41,524 nucleotides of DNA from Bacteroidales bacterium. Its GTDB lineage: Bacteria; Bacteroidota; Bacteroidia; Bacteroidales; WCHB1-69. The position numbers were made by a program, and so were the translations under genes. Of the stretch, positions 1-7,984 are shown one piece after another. Every line of letters begins with the position of its first letter. The first letter of the stretch is position 1. The notes beneath the pieces were generated by a model that was not told where the DNA came from, did no database searches, and was given only the letters and a program-made list of their open reading frames with translations. The stretch lies in the NCBI GenBank assembly GCA_017551725.1, contig JAFZKY010000037.1, positions 82,071 through 123,594 on the forward strand, in the 5' to 3' direction.

Positions 1-331
1 GCTGTGCATCCTGTGCCGTTTCCGTACCATAGATGTGCGGATGACGACGAATCAGCTTCTCGCAAATCTGGTTCAGCACAGCCGTGATGTCGAACAGTCC
101 CTTTTCCGATGCTATTTTTGAGTAGAAAACAATGTGCAACATGATGTCTCCCAGCTCTTTGCACATATCATCGGCATTCTGGTCCACAATTGCTTCCGAA
201 AGCTCATACGTCTCCTCGATGGTCAGGCAACGCAGCGTTTCGAAGGTCTGTTTGCTGTCCCAGGGGCACTTTTCGCGCAGCTCGTCCATGATGTCCAGCA
301 AGCGCTGGAAGGCTTCCAATCTCTTATCCAT
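1..331 (-). CDS. mazG: MazG nucleoside triphosphate pyrophosphohydrolase (3' end cut by window)
   Basis: N-terminal 110 residues of a MazG-type NTP pyrophosphohydrolase, which hydrolyses (d)NTPs to NMP and pyrophosphate as a house-cleaning enzyme. The visible part reads CPWDSKQTF near residue 22, then EETYEL and KELGDIM, the two acidic metal-binding motifs of the all-alpha fold, then RRHPHIYG; this order and spacing match the first MazG domain of E. coli MazG. The ATG at 331 lies 20 bp after the proS stop on the same strand, so the gene is probably the second gene of a proS-mazG operon. The C-terminal part lies outside the window, so I cannot tell whether it is a one- or two-domain MazG. Confidence 0.88.
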   Translation of the reverse strand, partial: MDKRLEAFQRLLDIMDELREKCPWDSKQTFETLRCLTIEETYELSEAIVDQNADDMCKELGDIMLHIVFYSKIASEKGLFDITAVLNQICEKLIRRHPHIYGTETAQDAQ

Positions 332-350
332 AGTAAAAATGGGCAATTTA

Positions 351-1826
351 TTAATACGAACGGGCGAACAGCACACGTTGTTTGGACGGTTTGCCCGTCA
401 GGATGCACTTGCCCTCCTCCAACGGGTTGTTGAAGGGGATGCAGCGGATGGTGGCTTTCGTCAACTCCTTGATTTTGGCTTCCGTTTCGGCCGTTCCGTC
501 CCAGTGGGCATAGATAAAACCCGGATGATTGTCCAACAAATCCACAAATTCATCCCATGTATCCGCCTTGCGGGTGTTCTCCTCGCGGAATTTCAACGCT
601 TTTTGGAACAGATTCTGCTGGATATCCTTCAAGAGCTGCTGCACATGTTCAACCAAACCGTCGAAGGAGACCTGCTCTTTCGTGAGTGTGTCACGGCGAG
701 CCACCTCTGCCTCATTGTTCTCCAAATCGCGCGGGCCAATGGCAATCCGCACCGGCACACCCTTCAGCTCATACTCGTTGAACTTCCAGCCGGAACGCTT
801 GGTGTCGTCATCATCAAATTTGACGGAAATGCGGAGGGCCTTCAACTGCTCAATCAGCGGCTGCACCTTCTCGGCAATCGCCTGACGTTGTTCTTCACTC
901 TTATAGATAGGAACAATAACTACTTGAATAGGAGCAAGATTCGGCGGAAGCACCAAACCATTGTCATCCGAATGGGTCATAATCAAAGCACCGATAAGAC
1001 GGGTGGAAACGCCCCACGAGGTAGCCCACACGTACTCCAACTGGTTCTCCTTGTTCAGATATTTCACATCGAAAGCCTTGGCAAAATTCTGTCCCAGGAA
1101 GTGGGACGTTCCGGCCTGCAACGCCTTGCCGTCCTGCATCAACGCTTCGATACAATAGGTGTCGATGGCGCCGGCAAAACGCTCATTCGGCGATTTCACG
1201 CCCTTCACAACCGGGATGGCCATGAAATTCTCGACGAAATCGGCATACACATGCAACATTCTTTCCGTCTCCTCCACCGCTTCCTCGCGGGTGGCGTGTG
1301 CGGTATGGCCCTCCTGCCACAGGAATTCGGCCGTGCGCAGGAACAGGCGGGTGCGCATCTCCCAACGGACCACATTGGCCCACTGGTTACAGAGAATCGG
1401 CAGGTCGCGGTAGGAATGGATCCAATCCTTGTAGGTATCCCAGATGATGGTCTCCGAAGTGGGACGCACAATCAGTTCCTCCTCCAGCTTGGCCTCGGGA
1501 TCGACCACCACGCCGCCGCCATTCGGATCGTTCTTCAAACGGTAATGGGTGACCACGGCGCACTCTTTGGCGAAACCCTCCACATGGCTGGCCTCACGAC
1601 TGAAGAAGGATTTCGGGATGAAAATCGGGAAATAGGCGTTGGTGTGGCCGGTTTCCTTGAACATCCCGTCCAATGTGGACTGAATCTTCTCCCAAATCGC
1701 GTAACCGTAGGGTTTTATAACCATACAGCCTCTTACAGAGGAATTTTCCGCAAGATCGGCTTTCTTTACAATATCATTGTACCATTGCGAGTAACTCTCT
1801 TCTCGTGTAGAAAAACTTTTTGCCAT
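351..1826 (-). CDS. proS: Prolyl-tRNA synthetase, archaeal/eukaryotic-like short type
   Basis: Class II aminoacyl-tRNA synthetase that charges tRNA-Pro in the cytoplasm. The 491 residues fit the ProS type 3 form that lacks the editing insertion. Motif 1 lies near residues 62-75 ([12 protein letters not shown]), motif 2 near 154-175 ([12 protein letters not shown]), motif 3 near 268-282 ([15 protein letters not shown]). An anticodon-binding domain follows at about 300-400. A C-terminal domain ends in LFARSY, the conserved C-terminal Tyr of this type. That domain shows only two Cys, so the four-Cys zinc site of archaeal members is incomplete here; I believe this occurs in other Bacteroidota but could not check. 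The gene is divergent from the 1920 lipoprotein gene and leads into mazG. Confidence 0.96.
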   Translation of the reverse strand: MAKSFSTREESYSQWYNDIVKKADLAENSSVRGCMVIKPYGYAIWEKIQSTLDGMFKETGHTNAYFPIFIPKSFFSREASHVEGFAKECAVVTHYRLKNDPNGGGVVVDPEAKLEEELIVRPTSETIIWDTYKDWIHSYRDLPILCNQWANVVRWEMRTRLFLRTAEFLWQEGHTAHATREEAVEETERMLHVYADFVENFMAIPVVKGVKSPNERFAGAIDTYCIEALMQDGKALQAGTSHFLGQNFAKAFDVKYLNKENQLEYVWATSWGVSTRLIGALIMTHSDDNGLVLPPNLAPIQVVIVPIYKSEEQRQAIAEKVQPLIEQLKALRISVKFDDDDTKRSGWKFNEYELKGVPVRIAIGPRDLENNEAEVARRDTLTKEQVSFDGLVEHVQQLLKDIQQNLFQKALKFREENTRKADTWDEFVDLLDNHPGFIYAHWDGTAETEAKIKELTKATIRCIPFNNPLEEGKCILTGKPSKQRVLFARSY

Positions 1827-1831
1827 TATTT

Positions 1832-1864
1832 TTTGTTATTAGAATTAACTTTTTAGTATTTTTG
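1832..1864 (+). promoter_or_regulatory. Bacteroidota-type promoter for the Tyr/Ser-rich lipoprotein
   Basis: A -33 box TTTG (1832-1835) and a -7 box TATTTTTG (1857-1864, consensus TAnnTTTG) are separated by 21 bp. The start should fall near 1871, giving a leader of about 50 nt. This is the only promoter in the window where both boxes are convincingly spaced. It overlaps the first codons and leader of divergent proS. Confidence 0.65.
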
Positions 1865-1883
1865 CCGTCAATGAAAAGTTTTG

Positions 1884-1891
1884 CAAAAATA
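1884..1891 (-). promoter_or_regulatory. -7 box for proS-mazG
   Basis: The minus strand reads TATTTTTG, matching TAnnTTTG, about 58 bp upstream of the proS ATG. No good -33 box was seen. Confidence 0.4.
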
Positions 1892-1908
1892 CGAAAATAA
1901 AAAGATAT

Positions 1909-1914
1909 AGGAGG
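1909..1914 (+). promoter_or_regulatory. Strong Shine-Dalgarno AGGAGG
   Basis: AGGAGG sits 5 nt before the ATG at 1920. Near-perfect Shine-Dalgarno sequences are rare in this window, so this fixes the start and suggests efficient translation. Confidence 0.6.
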
Positions 1915-1919
1915 TTATT

Positions 1920-3506
1920 ATGAGAAAACTATTTTCCATTGTCCTAGGATGTGCAATTGGCTTGTTTACAGCATGTTCAACAGATTCGCTCGCCTATTAT
2001 GACGACATCTACACCACATCCTCCGATGCGCAATACAGCGCACCCGCCCCCAAACAGACCAAAAGTGCCCCTGCGGAATTGCAGCCCGACTCCATCGTTT
2101 ACGAATACGACGAGAACGGGAATCTGCTGGACACCAAGACGTATTATCCCGGCCAGGCCGAACCGACCGTCACCTATTATGAGATCCCCGTGGAGGGAAG
2201 CACCACCGCCATCACCGACTATGATGACGACTGCTACGACTATTATTACACTTCCCGTCTGCGCCGTTTCCACACAAATCTTTATTGTGGATATGGCTAC
2301 TACGATCCCTATTTCACCAATTTATATTGGTATGACAGCAATCCATATAATTGGGGATTAAGCATTTACATGGGTTACAACTGGTGGTGGCCAAGCTACT
2401 ACTATCGTCCGTATTATTATGATTACGGATGGTATCATTATGGCTTCAACTACGGATGGGGCTGGCATCATCCGTATGGAGGATGGTGGGATTACGGTTA
2501 CCACTCATGGCATCATCCGCACCATTACTTTGCCGCCGACTATTGGCACAACCATCTGGATCCCAATCACTCCTACTATTATGGCCACCGCAACAGCATC
2601 GGACCTTCCGTGGGCAACCACAACCCTGACCGTGAGGACAAACCCTTCAGTCCCGGTCTCAGCGGTAACAATGACAACAACAACCACTATTCGATCACAT
2701 CATCTGCTCCCACCTTCAATCAACGCTACGACAACATCGCAGCTCAATACACCACAAGCGGTGGTGGCGGCGGTTCTTCATCAGTGACACCTTCTGCTCC
2801 AACCAGCAGACCTACAGCACCTTCCCCGACTAACAATCGTGTAGTCCCCCAGAATGTTGAGAACCCATCCAGCAGCATGACACGTCAAAACCAATCGGTG
2901 CCAACCTCCACTTCGGTCAAGCCTACCGTGAACTCTCGCACTGAAACACAAGGCACCTCCCACATTAATACAAATACATCCAAAACCCCGACTGTCATCA
3001 ACCGGACCGTTCCTTCACAATCGACAACACGTCCGGCTAACAATTCCAGTTCGACGACATATCCCAGCCGCACCAACACGGCCAGTCCTTCCAGCACCCC
3101 TCAACGCTACAACTCCACACCGTCAAGAAGCACAGCCACTCCCAGCAGCACTTCTCGTCCGGCGACCTCTCCTTCCTCCTCATCTTCCACAAGAACCAAC
3201 TACTCAAATAGTTCGCATTCCTCCTACCCTGCCACCTCACCTTCTAACTCCAGCAGTAGCCGTTCCTCTTATAGCACTCCTTCCCGCAGTTCCTATTCTG
3301 GTAGCAGTTCACCATCCAGAAGCTCCTATTCCAGTGGAAGTTCATCTTCCAGAAGTTCTTATTCCGGCAGCAGTTCTTCCTCTAGAAGTTCTTACTCGGG
3401 TGGAAGTTCCTCTCACAGTTCATATTCTGGCGGAAGCTCGTCCCACAGTTCCAGTAGCAGTTCCTCCTCGCGCAGCGGTGGCTCGTACAGTGGAGGCAGA
3501 AGATAA
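1920..3506 (+). CDS. Tyr/Trp/His-rich, Ser-rich surface lipoprotein of unknown function
   Basis: A 528-residue predicted lipoprotein: Lys/Arg n-region, hydrophobic core and lipobox ending at Cys19. Residues 20-100 are acidic and polar. Residues about 105-225 are extremely rich in Tyr, Trp, His and Gly, starting at YYYTSRLRRFH. Residues about 230-528 are a Ser/Thr/Pro/Asn-rich low-complexity tail that becomes a short tandem Ser-Tyr-Gly repeat near the end. Similar proteins with an RLRRFH motif followed by an aromatic block are common, uncharacterised lipoproteins in Bacteroidota. Function is unknown; export to the envelope and an extended or adhesive tail are inferences from composition. It has its own promoter and a strong ribosome binding site. 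The next gene follows after 26 bp. Confidence 0.85.
   Translation: MRKLFSIVLGCAIGLFTACSTDSLAYYDDIYTTSSDAQYSAPAPKQTKSAPAELQPDSIVYEYDENGNLLDTKTYYPGQAEPTVTYYEIPVEGSTTAITDYDDDCYDYYYTSRLRRFHTNLYCGYGYYDPYFTNLYWYDSNPYNWGLSIYMGYNWWWPSYYYRPYYYDYGWYHYGFNYGWGWHHPYGGWWDYGYHSWHHPHHYFAADYWHNHLDPNHSYYYGHRNSIGPSVGNHNPDREDKPFSPGLSGNNDNNNHYSITSSAPTFNQRYDNIAAQYTTSGGGGGSSSVTPSAPTSRPTAPSPTNNRVVPQNVENPSSSMTRQNQSVPTSTSVKPTVNSRTETQGTSHINTNTSKTPTVINRTVPSQSTTRPANNSSSTTYPSRTNTASPSSTPQRYNSTPSRSTATPSSTSRPATSPSSSSSTRTNYSNSSHSSYPATSPSNSSSSRSSYSTPSRSSYSGSSSPSRSSYSSGSSSSRSSYSGSSSSSRSSYSGGSSSHSSYSGGSSSHSSSSSSSSRSGGSYSGGRR
3286..3470 (+). repeat. Degenerate in-frame Ser-rich tandem repeat
   Basis: About six imperfect units of 30-33 bp encode variants of SRSSYSGSSS and SHSSYSGGSS at the C-terminus of the lipoprotein. 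Units differ mainly by synonymous Ser codons (agc, tcc, tct), so the repeat is stronger at protein than at DNA level. Confidence 0.7.
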
Positions 3507-3532
3507 ATTAACGCAGTAAAAAATCAGCAACA

Positions 3533-4987
3533 ATGAAAAAAATAATCGGCATTTTCGTTTTATTGGCCTTTGCAGCATTTTCCTTTGCTCAAGGCGATTA
3601 CGAGGCTTTCCGTTTCTCCCAGACGGAGATTTCCGGCACGGCGCGCTTCATGGGTGCAGGGGGTGCCTTCAGCACCACCGGCGGTGACTTTTCCGCACTT
3701 AGCCTCAATCCAGCCGCCATCGGCCTGTACAAGCGCCACGAGGTGACCCTCACCCCCATGTCGCTGGCATTCTCGAACAACACGTCCAAATATTACGGGA
3801 ACGGCGACTTCGCGAAGAACCCCAAATACACGGTACCCGAGTGCGGTCTGGTCATTACCAGCAACCGAGAAGGCTCCAACTGGAAAAGCTGGCAGTTCGG
3901 CTTCGGATACAACCGACTCATGGACTACAACAACGCCCTCCGTGCCAGTGCGCCTAACGTACCCAACTCCATGGTTAACACCATCTTACGCCATGCCCAA
4001 GGTACACCTTACACAGCACTTGCCGGCGATGCGGGCCTGGCTTGGAGCACCTGGCTTATTGATACCGTAGCTGGCCACAACGACCTCTACTACAGCCCCT
4101 TTGAGAGAGCCAACACAGATCAGAACGCCCTCGTGGAACAATCCGGGGCCATTGACGAAATTTCGCTCACCTTTGGAGGCAATTTCCAAGACATACTCTA
4201 TATCGGAGCCAGTTTGGGCATTCCCATCATCGACTACAAGGAAAAAATAACCTATTCTGAAGTCGTTCCTGATGCTTTGGAGTCGGGCCTGTATTTGACA
4301 TCATTCCAGACTATATCCACCCAGCACGACGCGGGCGGCGGCATCAACCTCAAATTGGGTGTGATTTACCAGCCCGTGACCTTCCTCCGTTTAGGAATCG
4401 GATTCCAAACCCCAACCTATTTCTGGAAAATCAAAGACACATATGACCGAGAGATGCTGGCCCAATACTTTGATGGAACAAATTCCAAGACCTGGTCCTA
4501 CACCAATCGCAACAACTTCACCCTCACCACGCCTTTGAAATTCAACGTGGGAGCCACGTTCCTACTCAAAAAACGGGCTTTCATCTCCGCCGAATACAAT
4601 TTCTGCCACTATGGTATGGCCAACCTTTACTCCAACGACTATAACTATATAAATGAGAATCAGGCCGTCAAGGACAAATACGGCATCTGCCACACGTTGC
4701 GCGTGGGTGCGGAAGTCAACCTTTCCTCGCATTTCGCCCTGCGTGCCGGATACAACTTCAAGAGCAGTCCTTACAAGCTCACCTCTGGCCCGTATAACGG
4801 TTCTGCTCATTACGCCTCCCTCGGACTGGGCTTCAAGTCCAAATATTTCTTCGCAGATCTGGCTTACGTGCTGAAACTCAGCAAAGACAGCTTCTGGCTG
4901 TACGAAAGCAACAACCCTGCAGTCAGCGCCGTGGAGTATGAAAACACCACCCATAGAATTGTGGCCACCATCGGCTGTAAATTCTAA
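3533..4987 (+). CDS. OmpP1/FadL-family outer membrane porin-like protein
   Basis: A 484-residue outer membrane beta-barrel with a signal peptide (residues 1-19, ending SFAQ). The N-terminus has the arrangement typical of the OmpP1/FadL/TodX family: FSQTEISGTARFMGAGGAF, then LSLNPAAIGLYKRHEVTLTP. Alternating aromatic strands fill the rest and the protein ends in a barrel-closing aromatic, IVATIGCKF. FadL-type proteins let hydrophobic compounds cross the outer membrane; the ligand here cannot be told. Bacteroidota members are sometimes annotated as hemin receptors, without evidence here. The following gene starts 6 bp after the stop, so the two are probably cotranscribed. Confidence 0.85.
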   Translation: MKKIIGIFVLLAFAAFSFAQGDYEAFRFSQTEISGTARFMGAGGAFSTTGGDFSALSLNPAAIGLYKRHEVTLTPMSLAFSNNTSKYYGNGDFAKNPKYTVPECGLVITSNREGSNWKSWQFGFGYNRLMDYNNALRASAPNVPNSMVNTILRHAQGTPYTALAGDAGLAWSTWLIDTVAGHNDLYYSPFERANTDQNALVEQSGAIDEISLTFGGNFQDILYIGASLGIPIIDYKEKITYSEVVPDALESGLYLTSFQTISTQHDAGGGINLKLGVIYQPVTFLRLGIGFQTPTYFWKIKDTYDREMLAQYFDGTNSKTWSYTNRNNFTLTTPLKFNVGATFLLKKRAFISAEYNFCHYGMANLYSNDYNYINENQAVKDKYGICHTLRVGAEVNLSSHFALRAGYNFKSSPYKLTSGPYNGSAHYASLGLGFKSKYFFADLAYVLKLSKDSFWLYESNNPAVSAVEYENTTHRIVATIGCKF

Positions 4988-4993
4988 TCTTCC

Positions 4994-5785
4994 ATGAAGA
5001 AAATCCCCATATTGATCTATATCCTCGTCGCTCTGGGTGTCGCCAATGCCCAAGAGCGACGGTTGTTTATTGAAACTCCCGTTGAGCACTATACGGTCGA
5101 TTTATTCGACAACGTTTACGCCTGGTCTGGGGCCTCGTTGGTGCAATATGACCGTGCCGGAAATCCATTGCGTCATTACAGCAACCCTGCCCTTGGGACC
5201 ATCACACACGTGGATGCCTCCTATCCATCCAAAATCCTGGTCTTTTATCAGGAGGCAGCCTGCATCGTCCTGCTCGACAACCAGCTTTCACCCATCGGAA
5301 ACACCTTGAACCTACTGGATCACAATCTGTTCACCATCTCTTTAGCCGCAATGGCAGGCACCAGCAAAATCGCGCTGTACGACAATCAAAACCAGACGTT
5401 ATTGCTTTCCGACATGCAGCTCAACATCACCGGGACCACCCGATGCCAATTTGAAAGCGACTTTCACCCCACGTTTCTACAATCCACTCGGGAAGAAACC
5501 CTTATGCTTTTGGACACAGCAAAAGGAGCCTATTCATTCGACATTTTAGGTTCTTTCCGGCAAAAAATAATGTTACCGCATACGACATGTGCCCAATTGG
5601 TCGGAGATGAGCTTGTTTACCTGCAAAACGGTGTTCTCCGGTTTTACCATCTGCAACAGCACACCTATCACGACAGCGACTGGGCTGACGCTTCGTGCCG
5701 GAATTTCCACGTAGGAAGCCAATGTCTTTATTTTCAGGACACCACCGGCCATATCTATCAGATCCCCAAATCGTCCAAACCCTGA
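4994..5785 (+). CDS. Exported protein of unknown function, possibly beta-propeller-like
   Basis: A 263-residue protein with a clear signal peptide (MKKIPILIYILVALGVANAQ). The mature part has repeated short strand-rich segments of the kind L-x-x-Y/D-x-x-G-N-x-L, for example VQYDRAGNPLRHYSN and VLLDNQLSPIGNTL. This is consistent with propeller blades, but I do not recognise a named family. It starts 6 bp after the FadL-like porin, so it may act with that porin on the periplasmic side. No catalytic motif is apparent. Confidence 0.7.
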   Translation: MKKIPILIYILVALGVANAQERRLFIETPVEHYTVDLFDNVYAWSGASLVQYDRAGNPLRHYSNPALGTITHVDASYPSKILVFYQEAACIVLLDNQLSPIGNTLNLLDHNLFTISLAAMAGTSKIALYDNQNQTLLLSDMQLNITGTTRCQFESDFHPTFLQSTREETLMLLDTAKGAYSFDILGSFRQKIMLPHTTCAQLVGDELVYLQNGVLRFYHLQQHTYHDSDWADASCRNFHVGSQCLYFQDTTGHIYQIPKSSKP

Positions 5786-5844
5786 CGAGACAAGGAAGTC
5801 TCCGCAGTCATCCCTTATCATATCGTAAATTAGCGGATTTTTCA

Positions 5845-5852
5845 TACCTTTG
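5845..5852 (+). promoter_or_regulatory. -7 box TACCTTTG
   Basis: Exact TAnnTTTG match 21 bp upstream of the ATG at 5873, predicting a very short leader. No clear -33 box. Confidence 0.5.
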
Positions 5853-5872
5853 CACCCTCAAAAACCATTATC

Positions 5873-7135
5873 ATGAAGCGACTTGTTCTTAGTCTCTTTT
5901 TTACTATAACATGCGTCATATCCGCATTTTGCACCCATATCCTCATCCCGATGGACATGGGACAGACCAATCATTTGAAAGCTTACGGGATAGCCTACTA
6001 TGCCGTTTCACACCAGGTGGACATGAGTTGGCTGCTCAACTATCGGGGCGGCAGCTTCATGTGCCAATACAACTCGGACATCGAAAACGAATGTTCCGTA
6101 CGAGGGGTTTCGTACCAGATTATCGCCGACATCCAAGCCCAGCAGATTTTGAACGAGATTGCCGCCGTGGAGAACAACATGAACGAAATCCGGCTAACGA
6201 AAGAGCCCAAAATCGCCGTCTATTCTCCGAAAAACAAATTGCCTTGGGATGATGCCGTCACGCTGGTGCTGACCTACGCGGAAATCCCCTACACTGTCAT
6301 CTACGATGAGGAGGTCATTAAAGGGGAGCTTCCCAAGTACGACTGGCTGCATCTGCACCACGAGGATTTCACAGGCCAATACGGAAAATTCTGGGCCAGC
6401 TACCGGAATGCCAAGTGGTATCAGGATGACGTGAAGGAAAACGAGGAGCGGGCCGCGCAGCTGGGTTTCGCCAAGGTCTCGCAAATGAAGCTGGCCGTGG
6501 CAAAGGGCATCCGTGATTTCGTGGCTGGCGGCGGATACCTCTTCGCCATGTGCTCCGGCCCTGACAGCTACGACATTGCACTGGCCGCCGATGGCGTGGA
6601 CATCTGCGACGTCATGTTCGACGGCGACCCCATGGACCCGCAGGCACAAAGCAAACTGAACTATGACAACTGCTTCGCCTTCACCAACTTCAAGATTGAG
6701 ACAAACCCTTACGTCTATGAGGTGTCCGACATTGATGTCAATCCCACCTTGCACATGACCAACAAATCCAGTGATTACTTCACCCTGTTTGAATTTTCTG
6801 CCAAATGGGATCCTGTGCCCACCATGCTCTGCCAGAACCATCTGACCGTCATCCCCGGATTTATGGGGCAAACGACGGCTTTCCGCAAAGAGCTCATCAA
6901 GCCCACTGTCACGATTATGGGGGAGACACAACTGTTCAACGAGGCACGTTACATACATGGCGAGTACGGGAAAGGCACCTGGACGTTCTACTCTGGCCAC
7001 GACCCGGAGGACTATCAGCATCTGGTGAACGACCCGCCTACCGAACTGGATCTGTTCCCCAATTCAGCAGGATACAGACTTATTCTCAACAACGTCCTGT
7101 TTCCCGCCGCCAAGAAACAACAACAAAAAACATAA
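5873..7135 (+). CDS. Exported GATase1/DJ-1-like protein (commonly labelled asparagine synthetase B in Bacteroidota)
   Basis: A 420-residue protein with an N-terminal signal peptide. It carries motifs of a conserved Bacteroidota family often labelled asparagine synthetase B: ILIPMDMGQTNHLKAYGIAY near 23-42, WDDAVTLVLTYAEIPYTVIY near 125-144 and LHLHHEDFTGQYGKF near 159-173. The label is doubtful. There is no N-terminal nucleophile Cys2 and no ATP-pyrophosphatase loop. What is visible is a class I amidotransferase/DJ-1-like nucleophile elbow, GGGYLFAMCSGPDS, with Cys227, and a C-terminal GKGTWTFYSGHDPED stretch that could supply the His. I infer a GATase1-fold enzyme or binding protein in the periplasm; the substrate is unknown. 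It has its own -7 box and ends in a bidirectional terminator. Confidence 0.75.
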   Translation: MKRLVLSLFFTITCVISAFCTHILIPMDMGQTNHLKAYGIAYYAVSHQVDMSWLLNYRGGSFMCQYNSDIENECSVRGVSYQIIADIQAQQILNEIAAVENNMNEIRLTKEPKIAVYSPKNKLPWDDAVTLVLTYAEIPYTVIYDEEVIKGELPKYDWLHLHHEDFTGQYGKFWASYRNAKWYQDDVKENEERAAQLGFAKVSQMKLAVAKGIRDFVAGGGYLFAMCSGPDSYDIALAADGVDICDVMFDGDPMDPQAQSKLNYDNCFAFTNFKIETNPYVYEVSDIDVNPTLHMTNKSSDYFTLFEFSAKWDPVPTMLCQNHLTVIPGFMGQTTAFRKELIKPTVTIMGETQLFNEARYIHGEYGKGTWTFYSGHDPEDYQHLVNDPPTELDLFPNSAGYRLILNNVLFPAAKKQQQKT

Positions 7136-7140
7136 ACGAA

Positions 7141-7169
7141 ACAGACCTTAGATAATGCCTAAGGTCTGT
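7141..7169. terminator. Bidirectional intrinsic terminator between convergent genes
   Basis: An 11-bp perfect stem (7141-7151 with 7159-7169) and a 7-nt loop. T-rich DNA follows on the plus strand (TTTTATTTTA) and A-rich DNA precedes it, giving a U-rich tail on the minus strand. It lies between the 5873 gene and udk, and the udk stop codon (7148-7150) is inside the stem. Confidence 0.85.
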
Positions 7170-7762
7170 TTTATTTTAGAGGTAAGAATATCAATTCCCT
7201 TTTCATTCTGGGCACCCACGGGGATGATGATATCTGCCGAGCGTTTGGACGGCTCGATGAAAAGCTCGTGCATGGGCTTGACAAAATGCTGGTAATGGAT
7301 GATGGACTTGTCCAACCCACGACCTCTCTCGTTCACGTCCCGCTGGATAATGCGTATCAGACGCTCGTCCGCATCCGTATCCACGAACACTTTCAGGTCG
7401 AGAACATCCCGGAGGGCTTTGTCGGTAAAAATCAAGATACCCTCCACAATCAGCACATCGCAGGGGTTGACAGGGATGGTATCCTTGCCGCGGGCGCAGG
7501 TGACATACGAATAGGTGGGCATTTCCACGGGAATCCCAGCTTTCAATTTGTCGATGTGGTCCACCAGCAGGGTCCACTCGATAGCCGACGGATGGTCGAA
7601 GTTGATCTTCTCCTTCTCTTCCTGGGGCAGATGGCCGTTGTCTTTGTAATATGCGTCCTGGGAAAGCACGCTGACCTGTTCTTTGGGCAGGCTTTGGATG
7701 ATTTTCTTCACCACCGATGTTTTGCCGGAGCCGGAGCCGCCGGCGATACCAATTACGAGCAT
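7148..7762 (-). CDS. udk: Uridine kinase
   Basis: A 204-residue P-loop kinase that phosphorylates uridine and cytidine to UMP and CMP in pyrimidine salvage. The Walker A motif GGSGSGKT is at residues 8-15, followed by SQDAYYKD (nucleoside-binding region), FDHPSAIEW, MPTYSYVTCAR, the Walker B-like VLIVEGIL, and the lid region RIIQRDVNERGRG. Length and motif order match bacterial Udk. It is a single-gene unit: a tRNA terminator lies just upstream and its own terminator hairpin overlaps the stop codon. Confidence 0.95.
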   Translation of the reverse strand: MLVIGIAGGSGSGKTSVVKKIIQSLPKEQVSVLSQDAYYKDNGHLPQEEKEKINFDHPSAIEWTLLVDHIDKLKAGIPVEMPTYSYVTCARGKDTIPVNPCDVLIVEGILIFTDKALRDVLDLKVFVDTDADERLIRIIQRDVNERGRGLDKSIIHYQHFVKPMHELFIEPSKRSADIIIPVGAQNEKGIDILTSKIKQTLGII

Positions 7763-7787
7763 AGTGTCTGTGTTTTAAATGCGAACG

Positions 7788-7795
7788 CAAAGATA
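7788..7795 (-). promoter_or_regulatory. -7 box for udk
   Basis: The minus strand reads TATCTTTG, an exact TAnnTTTG match, 26 bp before the udk ATG. It lies between the tRNA terminator and udk. Confidence 0.5.
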
Positions 7796-7816
7796 CTATT
7801 TTTCGGATATTGGAAT

Positions 7817-7847
7817 AAAAAAAATCACGCTTTCCGCGTGATTTTTT
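7817..7847 (-). terminator. Intrinsic terminator of tRNA-Gln
   Basis: ATCACGC pairs with GCGTGAT around the loop TTTCC (7831-7835), with flanking A and T runs extending the stem to about 12 bp. On the minus strand it ends in a run of eight T, directly downstream of the tRNA. Confidence 0.8.
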
Positions 7848-7849
7848 GT

Positions 7850-7919
7850 TGCCCCGATAGGACTCGAACCCATACAAACAGAACCAGAATCTGCTGTGCT
7901 ACCATTACACCACAGGGCA
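7850..7919 (-). tRNA. tRNA-Gln (anticodon CUG)
   Basis: A 70-nt cloverleaf on the minus strand. The acceptor TGCCCTG pairs with CGGGGCA (one G-T pair). The D arm is GTGTAATGGTAGCAC. The anticodon stem GCAGA/TCTGT encloses the loop TTCTGGT, giving anticodon CTG. The T arm is ATGGG-TTCGAGT-CCTAT. CCA is not encoded: the 3' end is followed by ACA. A CUG anticodon reads only CAG, so a second UUG tRNA-Gln should exist elsewhere in the genome. A terminator follows immediately. Confidence 0.95.
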
Positions 7920-7924
7920 AAAGT

Positions 7925-7971
7925 TTGAGCGCGCAAAGATATACTTTTTTTCATATACCCAGCGCGCTCAA
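7925..7971 (-). promoter_or_regulatory. tRNA-Gln promoter bracketed by a perfect 10-bp inverted repeat
   Basis: TTGAGCGCGC (7925-7934) and GCGCGCTCAA (7962-7971) are exact inverted copies 27 bp apart. Between them lies the minus-strand -7 box TATCTTTG (7934-7941), 15 bp upstream of the tRNA. The repeat could be an operator, or a long-loop terminator for the 7985 gene, whose stop lies 14 bp away. Which one cannot be decided from sequence. Confidence 0.5.
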
Positions 7972-7984
7972 GCATTTTTTTTTT

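Noticed and set aside
132-1856. Long plus-strand open frame opposite proS
   Set aside because: It is fully antisense to a clear prolyl-tRNA synthetase, has no family motifs, and its composition is that of a reverse-frame shadow.
3286-3470. Possible CRISPR or non-coding tandem array
   Set aside because: The units are contiguous, in frame and encode Ser-rich peptide variants; there are no spacers.
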